A stretch of 64,000 nucleotides of DNA, from positions 434,001 to 498,000 of the forward strand of contig JAJFFV010000006.1 in assembly GCA_021776475.1 (NCBI GenBank). The letters are read 5' to 3'. Made by a program: the position numbers and the translations under genes. This stretch comes from Parvularculaceae bacterium (lineage in GTDB: Bacteria > Pseudomonadota > Alphaproteobacteria > Caulobacterales > Parvularculaceae). The notes under the pieces are model-generated. The model saw only the letters and a list, made by a program, of their open reading frames with translations. It had not been told where the DNA came from and did not search any database. Positions within the stretch are counted from its first letter, which is position 1. Each line of letters opens with the position of its first letter. Positions 27,049 through 36,422 of the stretch are shown one piece after another.

Positions 27049-28386
27049 TCAGGCGGCGCGTTGCGGGCGTCCGGCTTGGGGCCGACGGCGCTTGCCTCCC
27101 GGTTTTGTGTTGCCACCTGGACGACCATTGCCGCCGGGTTTTCCATTTCCATTTGGCCGGCCATTGCCACCCGATCTGAAGCCGCCACCGGATTTTTTCT
27201 TGCCGCGAGCAGGGCCGCCGCGTTCGTCGCTCCCGCGCGCTTGCGGTTCAGCATGATACGCGTGTTCGGCGTCAACTGTGATAACACTCTTGAGCAGCTT
27301 TTCGATGCCGCGTAGCAAAGCGATATCATCCGGCGCACAAAGCGATAACGCGCGTCCCTCCATGCCATTTCTGCCGGTACGCCCGACGCGGTGAATGTAG
27401 GCTTCAGGTTCACGCGGCAGATCAAAATTTATCACCCGATCAATTCCTGGTACGTCAATCCCGCGCGCCGCCACATCGGTGGCAACAAGAATATCCACTC
27501 TGCCTTCACGAAACCCCTTCAGGGTCCGCTGGCGCTGGCTTTGATTACGATCGCCATGGATCGCATCGGTTTTAAGTCCGTCTCTGGCGAGATCTCGACT
27601 AAGCCGGTCAGCACCATGTTTGGTCTTGGTAAAGATGATCACCTGGCCGGTGCTTTCGTCGGTCAGAAGATTCTTCAAAAGCGCTTTTTTGTTGCCGGCT
27701 GACACGTGCAGTACACAGTGTGCAACTGACTGGGAGACGGCAACTTTTTGCGCAATGTCGATCCGCACTGGATCGTTGAGCAACGTAGAAGCCAGTTTAT
27801 CGATGGCGCGGTTCATCGTCGCAGAAAAGAGCATTGTCTGATGTCCGTGCGGCAACGCTTTAGCGATCGCCGTGACATCCGGGATAAATCCCATATCGAG
27901 CATCCGGTCCGCTTCATCGAGAATAAATGTTTCGGTACGGTCAAACGAGACACTGCCGCGCCGCGAATGATCCATCAGCCGGCCGGGCGTTGCCACCAGA
28001 ATATCAAGTCCGCCGCGTAGCGCCTGGAGCTGTTTGCCGAAAGGGGCACCGCCGAAAATAACAGTAGTGCGTAGTTTTGAGAAACTGCCGAGCACATTAA
28101 TTGCCTGACCGATCTGTTGCGCCAATTCGCGGGTTGGTGCGAGGATCAAGGCCCTTGGTCTGCCTGCTTGTTGTTTTTTGGGATTGGCCAGCAACCGATC
28201 CATCAGTGGCAGGAGAAACGCGGCCGTCTTGCCGGTGCCTGTTTCGGCAAGGCCGATCAGGTCGCGGCCATCGAGGAGCGGTGGGATTGCACGGGCCTGA
28301 ATGTCGGTGGCGGTGGTGAATTGTTGTGCTTTAAGCGCACGAAGTATTGGCGCGCTCAATCCGAGCGCTGCAAAATCAGTCATCAT
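27049..28386 (-). CDS. rhlE: DEAD-box RNA helicase (RhlE-like)
   Basis: ATP-dependent RNA helicase of 445 residues with the full motif set: the Q motif near FTTATDIQARAIPPLL, motif I AETGTGKTAAF, Ia PTRELAQQI, motif II LDEADRMLD, motif III FSATM, motif V VATDVAARGIDVP and motif VI HRVGRTGRNG. The C-terminal 60 residues are a basic tail of repeated Gly-Asn-Gly-Arg/Lys-Pro-type units ending in a Lys/Arg cluster, typical of RhlE proteins and used for non-specific RNA binding in rRNA maturation or mRNA decay. GAAGG lies six bases upstream of the first of two tandem ATGs. Confidence 0.94.
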   Translation of the reverse strand: MMTDFAALGLSAPILRALKAQQFTTATDIQARAIPPLLDGRDLIGLAETGTGKTAAFLLPLMDRLLANPKKQQAGRPRALILAPTRELAQQIGQAINVLGSFSKLRTTVIFGGAPFGKQLQALRGGLDILVATPGRLMDHSRRGSVSFDRTETFILDEADRMLDMGFIPDVTAIAKALPHGHQTMLFSATMNRAIDKLASTLLNDPVRIDIAQKVAVSQSVAHCVLHVSAGNKKALLKNLLTDESTGQVIIFTKTKHGADRLSRDLARDGLKTDAIHGDRNQSQRQRTLKGFREGRVDILVATDVAARGIDVPGIDRVINFDLPREPEAYIHRVGRTGRNGMEGRALSLCAPDDIALLRGIEKLLKSVITVDAEHAYHAEPQARGSDERGGPARGKKKSGGGFRSGGNGRPNGNGKPGGNGRPGGNTKPGGKRRRPQAGRPQRAA

Positions 28387-28763
28387 AATGGTCCTTCAAC
28401 CGGGGCCCACCAGACGATCCGGCGGGTATGCTTCATCCGGCTTGAGGACACAAAATCGAAACTAGGGTCGGACCGGCAGCGACAGAACGCGTCGCCAAAA
28501 CATCAAGAGGCGGAGCTGTGCAGAAGCCTTTCCTTAATGTCAATCGAATTCGGTGAAATTTGTCAAAATGGCACGAATTTCACCCGGGATCGGATCAAAT
28601 GCCCCAAAACTCGATTACAATCCTTTAATCGAGCACCTTTACCGTCCTTACATTCAGCAGATACGGGTGATTCCTTAGTCGCCCAGCAGCAAGTGGCATT
28701 TGCCTTTTGACCGAAAACACCTCTAGGTTCCACGTTACGGGGCTTATCAAAAAAAGCAGGAGT
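28387..28763. other. Intergenic region between helicase and desaturase
   Basis: Divergent upstream regions of the helicase gene (minus) and desaturase gene (plus). I see no small gene, hairpin terminator or clear promoter. An in-frame TTG at 28707 could extend the desaturase by 19 residues. Confidence 0.4.
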
Positions 28764-29834
28764 ATGTGTAACCTGATGAACCACATGCCACAACAGACCG
28801 AATTCAATGTGCCGGTCGCATCGGCGCACCAGAAACCAGCGCGCGAGTGGATGCCAATCCTGGCGCGCTACCGAGAACCGTCACTGCCACGCAGTCTCAC
28901 CGAGTTCTCGTTGACGGCCGTGCCGCTGGCCCTGTTGTGGCTGGCTGCTTGGTGGTCCTTGTCGGTCAGTTACTGGCTGACGCTTGCTATCTGCCTGCCG
29001 ACTGCCGGCTTTCTAGTCCGGCTGTTCACGATCCAGCATGATTGCGGCCACGGCTCGTATTTCCGCAACAAAACACTGAACGACTGGGTCGGGCGCAGCA
29101 TCGGTGTTTTCACCCTCACACCTTACTATGTTTGGCGCCGTGCTCATTCACGTCACCATGGGTCGTCCGGCAATCTTGACGACCGGGGGATTGGTGCAGT
29201 CCATACACTGACGGTCAAAGAGTACCGCGCGAAACCATTATTCGGACGCCTGACCTATCGTCTGTTTCGCCATCCAGTCATTCTGTTTGGCCTCGGGCCC
29301 GCTTATGTATTCTTTCTGCAAAACCGGCTGCCAATTGAATTTATGCGCGGTGGCTGGTCTTACTGGATCAGCGCCATGGGCACCAATTTCGGCATCCTCC
29401 TGTTTGTCAGCGCGATGATTTATCTGATGGGCGCTGCCCCGTTTTTTATGATCTGGCTGCCAATGATGTTGATGGCTGCGAGCATCGGGGTTTGGCTGTT
29501 TTATGTTCAACACCAGTTTGCAGACACGCACTGGGCGCGGGGTGATGACTGGCAGCTGCACGACGCGGCGCTTTACGGATCATCGCATTATGATCTGCCG
29601 CGGCCACTGCGCTGGATCACCGGCAATATCGGAATCCATCATGTCCACCATTTGAACAGCCGCATCCCGTCTTACCGATTGCCCCAGATTTTGAAGGATC
29701 ATCCGGCGCTGGGGAATATCCGCCGTCTTACCCTGTGGCGCAGCCTTGCCTCCATAAATCTGCATCTGTGGTGCGAAACCCGGCAGCGGCTCGTGTCGTT
29801 CTCTGATGCAAAGAGGTTGGCGTTGCCTGTGTGA
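28764..29834 (+). CDS. Membrane-bound fatty acid desaturase
   Basis: Integral-membrane di-iron desaturase of about 356 residues. All three histidine boxes are present: HDCGHGSYF, HSRHHGSSG and HHVHHLNSRIP. Membrane segments flank them, and the spacing is that of the acyl-lipid delta-12 / omega-6 type (COG3239). It introduces a double bond into membrane lipid acyl chains and would adjust fluidity. The start is uncertain: ATG 28764 directly follows AGGAGT at too short a distance, ATGs 28776 and 28785 are further, and TTG 28707 lacks a site. The protein core is unaffected. It stands alone between the helicase and a non-coding region. Confidence 0.9.
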   Translation: MCNLMNHMPQQTEFNVPVASAHQKPAREWMPILARYREPSLPRSLTEFSLTAVPLALLWLAAWWSLSVSYWLTLAICLPTAGFLVRLFTIQHDCGHGSYFRNKTLNDWVGRSIGVFTLTPYYVWRRAHSRHHGSSGNLDDRGIGAVHTLTVKEYRAKPLFGRLTYRLFRHPVILFGLGPAYVFFLQNRLPIEFMRGGWSYWISAMGTNFGILLFVSAMIYLMGAAPFFMIWLPMMLMAASIGVWLFYVQHQFADTHWARGDDWQLHDAALYGSSHYDLPRPLRWITGNIGIHHVHHLNSRIPSYRLPQILKDHPALGNIRRLTLWRSLASINLHLWCETRQRLVSFSDAKRLALPV

Positions 29835-30314
29835 CATTATTGATCCGGCTGGTCGGACACGGCGATTCTGTCTCTGCATGAAAGAAACCGCAGGAGTTAT
29901 CCGTTGAGCCAAACTGACAATATGCAGCCGCATATGTAGTTGTTTGCGCACCTGCGTGCGGAGTTGAAACAAACGCGCAAATCGCGGTCCAGTTTTATTG
30001 GACAGGGTCGGCGTCAACCTCCGCCTGTTGTTGCTCGTGCCAGTTTTCCGGAAACCCTGGAATTGTCGCCAGTGGAGCGATCGTGCCACGCCTCCTTCGC
30101 CCGTTTCATTTTCCCAAACAACATTCTGGTCTTTCACCCGGGCTATATCAGCCAGCTCGCGCTTCATCCGCAGTCCATTGACACAACCGGGAGCGGGCTT
30201 TCGACATTGTTAAAACGGTGTTTTTCAGTTTGAAGACTACTTCGCTTGCGAAACGCCCAGATAAGCATGGCTTCAGGTGCGAATGACACGGGGTGAACGC
30301 GCGATGGCGCAAAT
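29835..30314. other. Region without intact gene; possible remnant
   Basis: AGGAG precedes a TTG at 29904 that opens MSQTDNMQPHM, followed by an in-frame TAG. The same frame then continues LFAHLRAELKQTRKSRSSFI up to about 30233. This could be the start of a dead gene, but I recognise no family and other frames are equally open. No terminator for the desaturase is obvious. Confidence 0.3.
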
Positions 30315-30773
30315 CTAACCACGGGTCAATCTTACCAGCACCTCATCCAGCGTTGACAAAAATCGCGACCGGTCCGTCTTTGAATAGGGCGGATTGTGGC
30401 CAACCTGATTTCCGCCGCCGCGCAAATCGGCCATGATTGCGCGGGTGGCGATCGCCGCACCGATAGAATCCTCGGTAAACGGCCTACCATCGTGTGACAA
30501 CACTCTGGCCCCAGCTTTCAAGCAGCGCTCGGCCAGCAGGATATCCGCAGTGATCACTACTGATTTGTCGTGTGCCGTTTCAGCAATGTGATCGTCTGCC
30601 GCATCAAATCCGTCACTGACGATCACCCGTTCAATCAATGGATGCTCGGGCAGGCGCATATAGGAATTCGAGACAATCGCAACCGGCACGCTGTGACGAA
30701 GCGCGACTTTGTAAATCTCTTCCTTCACCGGACAAGCATCCGCATCGACAAGGATATGGCGTCGATCTGTCAT
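30315..30773 (-). CDS. YaiI/YqxD family protein (DUF188, UPF0178)
   Basis: Protein of 152 residues in the DUF188 family, which has a PIN-like nuclease fold. ILVDADACPVKEEIYKVA at the N-terminus is the family signature, with TADILLAERCLKAGARVLS and FTEDSIGAAIATRAIMADLR in the body. The acidic residues suggest metal binding and possible nuclease activity, but no role is established. An upstream in-frame start at 30812 adds 13 residues not usual for the family, so ATG 30773 is preferred; neither has a clear ribosome-binding site. Confidence 0.9.
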   Translation of the reverse strand: MTDRRHILVDADACPVKEEIYKVALRHSVPVAIVSNSYMRLPEHPLIERVIVSDGFDAADDHIAETAHDKSVVITADILLAERCLKAGARVLSHDGRPFTEDSIGAAIATRAIMADLRGGGNQVGHNPPYSKTDRSRFLSTLDEVLVRLTRG

Positions 30774-30995
30774 AATGGAGAGAAGAATAGGGTTGTTGCG
30801 AGTGGCTGTCATCCCGGCCGCACGACGAGGATATCCGGCAGGCGCTTTAAAATAACGACCTAGAATTACGCACCTGGTGCGCGCGTTAGGTTAAAAAACC
30901 GCCCACACCCCCCGCGCGCCCTTGATTTCCTGTATTCGTGATCCCATCTCAAGGTCAGGGTGCTTGGAACTGGACTAAGAGAGGAACTGGAAGAG

Positions 30996-31472
30996 ATGAA
31001 CACATCTACTCAATCAACAACCCGCCAGGGTAACTGGCGACACCAACTTCGTCCTGCCTGGACCCCGCTGAACATAGCCATCATGGTCATCTCGTTTATG
31101 ACCGGGGTCTTTTGGTGGGTCGGCCTTTTCATGATTGCTTACATGATCTGGGGTCGCGACTGGGGCTTTGATTTTTCATCATGGGGAAACGTGGAAGACA
31201 GTGTGAACCGTATGGGTGACAATCTGAAATCTGCTTTCGACGGCACTGCAAAATCGAGCCGTACCGGCAATGCTGCGTTTGACGACTGGCGCGCAGCAGA
31301 AATAAAGCGCCTTGAAGAGGAGCGTCAGAAGCTTGAAGAAGCCAGACGCGAGTTTGAAAACTATATGGCTGAACTACGCCGGGCCCGTGACCGGGAAGAA
31401 TTCGACCGCTTCCAGTCTCAGTGGAATGCCCGCAAGGCTGGTGGTGCTCCTTCAGACACGATCAATCGGTAA
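30996..31472 (+). CDS. DUF2852 membrane protein
   Basis: Protein of 158 residues with a hydrophobic region around residues 25-55 (ISFMTGVFWWVGLFMIAYMI) forming one or two membrane helices, a linker containing FDDWRAAEIKRLEEERQKLE, and a charged coiled-coil end with ELRRARDREEFDRF. This is the DUF2852 layout, a family largely confined to Alphaproteobacteria and of unknown function. ATG 30996 has GGAAGAG directly before it and GAGGAA further up; an in-frame ATG at 30960 is possible but less likely. Confidence 0.87.
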   Translation: MNTSTQSTTRQGNWRHQLRPAWTPLNIAIMVISFMTGVFWWVGLFMIAYMIWGRDWGFDFSSWGNVEDSVNRMGDNLKSAFDGTAKSSRTGNAAFDDWRAAEIKRLEEERQKLEEARREFENYMAELRRARDREEFDRFQSQWNARKAGGAPSDTINR

Positions 31473-31663
31473 GCCTGACGAAACCCCAAGGCGATGAGCG
31501 CTGCTCCGTTAAACGGGCGGCGTTCTTTATGGTGCTCACGGAATATTCGTCTTCTCAAGCTTGCGAGAACAGGCGTGACGGGACATTGAGCAAAGCAATG
31601 CCTATCTATTGACTAGAACGAAAGTTCTCCATTCCCCTCCCTCAGATGAGGCCGGTTGTACCC

Positions 31664-31700
31664 AAAGCCCACTGACGCTCCCGTCAGTGGGCTTTTTTTG
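31664..31700 (+). terminator. Strong intrinsic terminator
   Basis: A perfect 14-bp stem, AAAGCCCACTGACG at 31664-31677 and CGTCAGTGGGCTTT at 31682-31695, with a CTCC loop is followed by seven T residues in total. On the plus strand it would end transcription from DUF2852 or from a short RNA starting near 31630. On the minus strand the U-tract is weak, although the HerA-like gene ends immediately beside it. Confidence 0.88.
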
Positions 31701-33203
31701 TCATCGTTTGAAACTACCGAGGATGCCGCGCATCAAAGAACGCACAATCTGGCTTGTTGCTGTCCGTGCAGCCTGTTTGGCAACGGTTGTGGCTGTGCTC
31801 TGGCGGCGCGATGAACGCCGCCTCGTTGTGCCGCGCGACGAAGAAGCACGGCTCGACGACTTCTTCGTCCGGGCTTTTTCCTTCTCCTCTTGTGCGGCAA
31901 GGCGCTCTGCCTCTTTCACCGCCCGCTCAGTGCGTTCGTGCAGGATTTCGTAGGCCGAACGACGATCAATCCGCTTGCGGTATTTGTCTTCATAGTCAGA
32001 AGCCGCAATGACGACCGTTCGTTCTTTCTTCGTGATCGGTCCCATGCGTGAGGAGGGCGGCCGGACAAGTGTGCGTTCAACAACTGACGGCACACCTTTT
32101 TTTAGCAGCGTACTGACAAGCGCCTCGCCAATACCAAGCTCGGTGATAACGTCTTCAGCTTTAAAGGCCGGGTTTGGGCGGAAGGTTTCGGCTGCTGCCT
32201 TGATCACCCTGTGTTCCTTCGGGGTAAAGGCGCGCAAGGCATGCTGCACCCGGTTGCCAAGCTGGCTGGACACACTGTCCGGCACATCCATCGGGTTTTG
32301 CGTGACAAAATACACACCGACGCCCTTGGAGCGGATCAGCCTGACAACCTGTTCGATCTTTTCGAGCAAGGCTTTCGGGCAATCGTCAAACAGCAAATGC
32401 GCTTCGTCGAAGAAGAACACGAATACCGGTTTGTCGGGATCGCCGATCTCCGGCAGTTCTTCAAACAGTTCGGACAGGAGCCAGAGCAGAAAAGTGCCGT
32501 ACAGTTTCGGCGTCATCATCAGCTGGTCCGCGGCTAGAATATTGATCATACCCTTGCCGGCATCATCTGTTGCGATGAAGTCATTCAGTTCAAGCGCCGG
32601 TTCGCCAAAGAACTTGTCCGCGCCCTGTTCCTCGAGCGCCAGAAGCTTGCGCTGGATCGCCCCGACTGAAGCTGTGGAAACATTGCCGTACTCTGCAGAC
32701 AGTTCCTTGCGCCGGTTGGCGATGTTGACCAGCAATGCCCGCAGATCCTTGAGGTCGAGCAGCAGCATACTCTCGTCGTCGGCAACCCGGAAAGCCAGGA
32801 CAAGGACGCCTTCCTGCGTATCGTTGAGCCCAAGCAGGCGCGCCAGTAACAAAGGTCCCATCTCGCTCACAGTCGCCCGGATCGGGTGGCCCTGTTTGCC
32901 GTGCAGGTCCCAAAGAGTTACCGGAAAACCTCGATACTCGTAGGGATCAAGACCGATTGTCTCAGCGCGTTTCTCGAGGAAGTCTTTTTCGGTTCCCGCC
33001 ATAATCATACCCGCGAGATCGCTCTTCACGTCAGCAACGAAGACCGGTACTCCGGCGTCGGAAAACCCCTCTGCCAAGATCTGCAGGGTCACCGTTTTGC
33101 CGGTGCCTGTCGCGCCGGAAACGAGGCCATGCCGGTTGGCATATTTCAGCGTCAGCTCAACCGGGATTTTACCCTTGCCAATGAATATGCCTGTTTCAGA
33201 CAT
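31701..33203 (-). CDS. HerA-like ATPase (DUF853/YjgR family)
   Basis: Cytosolic FtsK/HerA-superfamily ATPase of 500 residues. Walker A is SGATGTGKTVTLQ near residue 30 and Walker B is VFVFFFDEAHLLFDDCPK. GVGVYFVTQNPMDVPDSV is the sensor-like motif, and EVLSQLGNRVQHALRAFTP-like sequence follows it. The order and the N-terminus IFIGKGKIPVELTLKYANRH are those of YjgR/DUF853. A basic, Ser/Arg-rich tail ends the protein. Function is unknown; it may be a DNA-translocating or disassembly ATPase. No NurA-like nuclease gene is next to it, which argues against a defence or repair pair. Confidence 0.9.
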   Translation of the reverse strand: MSETGIFIGKGKIPVELTLKYANRHGLVSGATGTGKTVTLQILAEGFSDAGVPVFVADVKSDLAGMIMAGTEKDFLEKRAETIGLDPYEYRGFPVTLWDLHGKQGHPIRATVSEMGPLLLARLLGLNDTQEGVLVLAFRVADDESMLLLDLKDLRALLVNIANRRKELSAEYGNVSTASVGAIQRKLLALEEQGADKFFGEPALELNDFIATDDAGKGMINILAADQLMMTPKLYGTFLLWLLSELFEELPEIGDPDKPVFVFFFDEAHLLFDDCPKALLEKIEQVVRLIRSKGVGVYFVTQNPMDVPDSVSSQLGNRVQHALRAFTPKEHRVIKAAAETFRPNPAFKAEDVITELGIGEALVSTLLKKGVPSVVERTLVRPPSSRMGPITKKERTVVIAASDYEDKYRKRIDRRSAYEILHERTERAVKEAERLAAQEEKEKARTKKSSSRASSSRGTTRRRSSRRQSTATTVAKQAARTATSQIVRSLMRGILGSFKR

Positions 33204-33380
33204 GGTTACTCTCCGCTCCTGCGATCATTTGAAGGCGTGCATAGCTGGATTTTCGCACCAATCACAACCATTTAAGGCGAAACTGCGTTTTCTCAGCGCT
33301 TTGTTGAGTCAAAAGAGAATAAGGGGTAAGATTTGGCGCTGCCAGATCGATCAGCGAGTTAGGGATAAGGGGACTGCGGG

Positions 33381-33986
33381 ATGTTGAGATTATTATTGGT
33401 TGCTACGGTGGTGCTTGCTGCGATCATTGCCGCAATTAAGTTTTCGGGCGGCGATGTGACGGATGTCGTCAAAGAGGGCGCAGGCGTTGCCGATGATGTC
33501 GCAGACGCGGCCACGGACACAACCGAAGATGTCGTTGATACGGTCCAGGATGTGGCGGATGAGTTAACAGGTGCTTCTCAAGAATCTGTCGTCGTCGAAG
33601 AAGACGGTATAGCACCTGTCACCGATGAGACCGGGGATACCACTGACACACCCGGCGAAACAGCAGAACTGTCGGGCGATGAAGACGCAGCCGACGAAGC
33701 AGCCGCGCTGGCCGCGGCTTTCAATGCACCTGCGGCTGAAATTGTTGCGGAGGAAGCCGTTGCAGACGTGACTGAAGAAGTCGTCGATTTGGCGTCCGGG
33801 GCGAAGGATGTCGCTGTTGATAAAGTTGAAGAAAGTGTAAACGATGTAACCGAAGAGGTAGCTGGTTCGGCCGAGGTAGTCGCTGATGCAGGGGCGGATG
33901 TGGCAGAGGAATCAGAAACCGTGGCGTATCCGACTGCGGCTACGCCACCTGAAGAAGATGGCGATGAAGAACCAGCGCCTGAGTGA
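33381..33986 (+). CDS. Acidic, repetitive, membrane-anchored protein of unknown function
   Basis: Protein of 201 residues with one N-terminal membrane helix (LLLVATVVLAAIIAAIKF) and then an extremely acidic tail built from loose repeats such as VADDVADAATDTTEDVVDTV, VADVTEEVVDLASGAKDVAV and VEESVNDVTEEVAGSAEVVA. The tail is probably helical and soluble, on the periplasmic or cytoplasmic face. No domain is recognised. Composition matches LEA-like or envelope-tethered spacer proteins only in a general way. GGGGACTGCGGG precedes the ATG. A clear terminator follows the stop, so this is a single-gene unit divergent from the HerA-like gene. Confidence 0.75.
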   Translation: MLRLLLVATVVLAAIIAAIKFSGGDVTDVVKEGAGVADDVADAATDTTEDVVDTVQDVADELTGASQESVVVEEDGIAPVTDETGDTTDTPGETAELSGDEDAADEAAALAAAFNAPAAEIVAEEAVADVTEEVVDLASGAKDVAVDKVEESVNDVTEEVAGSAEVVADAGADVAEESETVAYPTAATPPEEDGDEEPAPE

Positions 33987-34022
33987 AATTCTGAATGATC
34001 AGTTAACAGAGTGATTAAACTT

Positions 34023-34050
34023 AACGCGCTTTCTGAAGCGCGTTTTTTTT
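34023..34050 (+). terminator. Intrinsic terminator
   Basis: Perfect 9-bp stem AACGCGCTT (34023-34031) and AAGCGCGTT (34036-34044) with a TCTG loop, followed by a run of T residues to 34050. It ends the transcript of the acidic membrane-anchored protein gene. Confidence 0.9.
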
Positions 34051-34117
34051 GTTATCCATAACGACCTGTTAAACATGTTGGGGTAAAACCGAGTGTGTCT
34101 AATCAGGGGAAATAGTG

Positions 34118-34465
34118 ATGAGTAGCAAGGTATTAATCGATCTGGATCACCTTGACCGTTATGTAGCGGGTGATCGTTCCTTACGTGACGAAATTTTGGG
34201 CATTTTTGAAGAACAGGCAGATATGTGGACACGTATGCTTGAGCCACATGCTGACGATGCTGCCTGGAAAGATGCTGCACACGCGCTGAAGGGGGCTTCA
34301 CGTGGTGTTGGCGCATGGGACGTTGGTGATATCTGCGCCGAAGCAGAAAAACTCGTCGGCGAAGAGCAGCGGGATGTTGCTCGGCGCTCGGTTGTTCTTG
34401 AAGAATTGCGCCAAAAGGTACACGAAACAGTCGCTGAAGTGCGCCGGTTACGCGACGCTTCCTGA
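34118..34465 (+). CDS. Histidine phosphotransfer (Hpt) domain protein
   Basis: Single Hpt domain of 115 residues. AWKDAAHALKGASRGVGAWD contains the phosphoryl-accepting His in H-x-L-K-G-x-S, and GDICAEAEKLVGEEQ and the final helix complete a four-helix bundle. It would relay phosphate between a hybrid kinase and a response regulator. No kinase is adjacent, but the window holds a hybrid kinase with two receiver domains and no Hpt (50687-54220), a possible partner. ATG 34118 follows AGGGGA at good spacing; a GTG three bases earlier is in frame. Confidence 0.88.
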   Translation: MSSKVLIDLDHLDRYVAGDRSLRDEILGIFEEQADMWTRMLEPHADDAAWKDAAHALKGASRGVGAWDVGDICAEAEKLVGEEQRDVARRSVVLEELRQKVHETVAEVRRLRDAS

Positions 34466-34571
34466 CTAACAAGACTATAGTTGTAGTTGCCCTGTCACTG
34501 GCTGCTGGAAAAGCAGAACTCTGACGTGGTTGTTTCTAGTTTTTCTGTTGGATCCGCGGTGCTCGGGTGCA

Positions 34572-35750
34572 TTACCGTTTTAACTCAGCCATCGCCTTAT
34601 CAAGCCCACTTAGTGTCAACGGATACATGCGATCACCAAAAAGCTGCTCGATCATCTGTGTTGAGGGCACATAACGCCAGGAATTCTCGGCGATCGGGTT
34701 AATCCAGATGGACCGTTCATAAATATCGAGAACCCTCTGCAGCCAGGTGGCCCCAGCCTCTTCGTTAAAGTACTCAACAGATCCACCAGGGACAGTTATC
34801 TCGTAAGGGCTCATCGACGCATCACCGACAAAGATCACCTTGTAGTCACTGCCATAGGTATGCAGCACATCCCAGGTTTTTGTCTTGTCGGTCCAGCGGC
34901 GATTGTTGTCTTTCCAGACGTAATCGTAAAGGCAGTTGTGGAAGTAGAAATACTCCATATGTTTGAATTCTGACCTGGCGGCGGAAAACAGCTCCTCCAT
35001 CAACTTGATATACGGGTCCATTGACCCACCAATATCAAAAAAGATCAGTACCTTGACGGTATTACGCCGTTCCGGGCGCATCTGGATGTCCAGATAGCCG
35101 TGGCGGGCGGTGGCATCTATAGTACCATCAAGATCGAATTCGTCGAGCGCGCCTTTGCGGGCAAATTGGCGCAACTTGCGCAGCGCCATTTTGATGTTGC
35201 GGGTGCCCAGCTCAATCGAGTCATCAAGGTTCTTGTATTCCCGCTTCTCCCAGACTTTGACGGCGCGTTTGTGCTGCGATTGCCCGCCAATCCGAATGCC
35301 TTCCGGGTTATAGCCGCCATTCCCGAACGGGGACGTGCCCCCCGTGCCGATCCATTTGGAGCCGCCTTCGTGCCTTTTCGCCTGTTCCTCCAGGCGCTCC
35401 TTCAAGGTCGCCATCAGCTGGTCCCAGCCGCCGAGCGCCTCGATCTGGGCTTTCTCTTCTTCGGTGAGATACTTCTCGGTCAGCCGCTGCAGCCATTCAT
35501 CAGGAATTTCCGCTTCCGCCAGAAGGCCGTCGTCAACCGTCTCGAGGCCTTTGAACACATGGCCGAAAACCCGGTCGAATTTGTCCAGATGGCGTTCGTC
35601 TTTCACCAGAGACGCGCGCGAGAGATAATAGAAATCTTCAACTTTCCGGCCAGCGAGATTTGCTTCCATCGCCTCCATGAGCGTCAAATACTCGCGCAAG
35701 GTCACAGGGATACTTGCAGCTTTCAGTTCCTGAAAAAAATTTATGAACAT
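34572..35750 (-). CDS. CoxE-like von Willebrand A domain protein
   Basis: Protein of 392 residues. The N-terminal half is helical (FINFFQELKAASIPVTLREY). The C-terminal half is a VWA domain with the degenerate MIDAS F-F-D-I-G-G-S-M-D-P, LYDYVWKDNNRRWTD, and KVIFVGDASMSPYEI. This is the DUF/CoxE-type VWA family that usually works with a MoxR AAA+ ATPase as a chaperone or metal-insertion pair. The MoxR gene normally found upstream is not in this window. ATG 35750 is chosen since the upstream extension to 35813 is Cys-rich and unlike relatives. Confidence 0.9.
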   Translation of the reverse strand: MFINFFQELKAASIPVTLREYLTLMEAMEANLAGRKVEDFYYLSRASLVKDERHLDKFDRVFGHVFKGLETVDDGLLAEAEIPDEWLQRLTEKYLTEEEKAQIEALGGWDQLMATLKERLEEQAKRHEGGSKWIGTGGTSPFGNGGYNPEGIRIGGQSQHKRAVKVWEKREYKNLDDSIELGTRNIKMALRKLRQFARKGALDEFDLDGTIDATARHGYLDIQMRPERRNTVKVLIFFDIGGSMDPYIKLMEELFSAARSEFKHMEYFYFHNCLYDYVWKDNNRRWTDKTKTWDVLHTYGSDYKVIFVGDASMSPYEITVPGGSVEYFNEEAGATWLQRVLDIYERSIWINPIAENSWRYVPSTQMIEQLFGDRMYPLTLSGLDKAMAELKR

Positions 35751-36422
35751 AGGTGAGAGATTAGGGTCACGGCAGATATATGTCACCACTTTGGCGCAGC
35801 ACGTACGTAGCAAAGTAGTGTTATGCAGCCCCTATGTGAATTGCAGCGGTCGGCGCTGCTCCAGGCGAGATTACTTTAGCGGTATCACCAGAACACATTG
35901 CACAGAGTGTTCAATGAATATTCTGGAATTTTTAGAGAAGGTGGTTGGGATTGAACTGGTGCTTATGCACCCTACATTATAGCCTCGCGAGCTATAAGAG
36001 TTCTTTCTTAACAACGATGGCAGCCTCCGTTGCGATTTCAATGCGTCAACAGCCATCACTGCATAATCCGCTGCTAGTGGCCATGGTCGGTGCCAAAGCC
36101 TCTCGCCCAAACCATGTGCGTAGGCATCGTTGCTTGATGACATTTAGTCGGAAAAACCTGAGAAAAAAATCAAACCGCTGGATTGGTCGGATAAGTGTCC
36201 GTGGAAAACGAACAATCATTTTTTTGAAACCTATATTAGCAAAACAGCGGCTTAGTCTGAAAAGTGTGTAAGGGTTAGATCACGAACCGCTTCTGCGAAG
36301 AACACCCCTTAAATCAAAACGTTACGTTCATCATATGTCCTAGATGAGGCAACTGGTGTGATGCCGCGCAGACCGTTTAAAAATCACTGGCAAATCTTGG
36401 CAAGGGGCACTAAATAACGGCT
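35751..36422. other. 670-bp region without a recognisable gene
   Basis: This stretch, more AT-rich than the flanks from about 35950, separates the VWA gene from nadE. All open frames are short and low in protein-like character. One 22-codon piece at 35913-35981 (MNILEFLEKVVGIE) looks vaguely like the end of a sugar-nucleotide epimerase but is too short to call. No tRNA or strong hairpin was found. Confidence 0.4.

Noticed and set aside
31701-33203. HerA-like ATPase as part of a HerA-NurA-type defence or repair pair
   Set aside because: The protein matches the solitary YjgR/DUF853 type, and no nuclease gene adjoins it.
34002-34022. TTAA-N8-TTAA, similar to a CtrA binding site, before the Hpt gene
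   Set aside because: The spacer is eight, not seven bases, and the sequence overlaps the 3' end and terminator of the preceding gene.
35913-35981. 22-codon stretch (MNILEFLEKVVGIE) resembling the end of a UDP-glucuronate epimerase
   Set aside because: Too short, with no neighbouring epimerase motifs in any frame; probably chance.
35920-36000. Possible tRNA-like fold on the minus strand (GTTCAATCCCAACC near the T-arm position)
   Set aside because: The acceptor, D and anticodon stems do not pair; not a tRNA.
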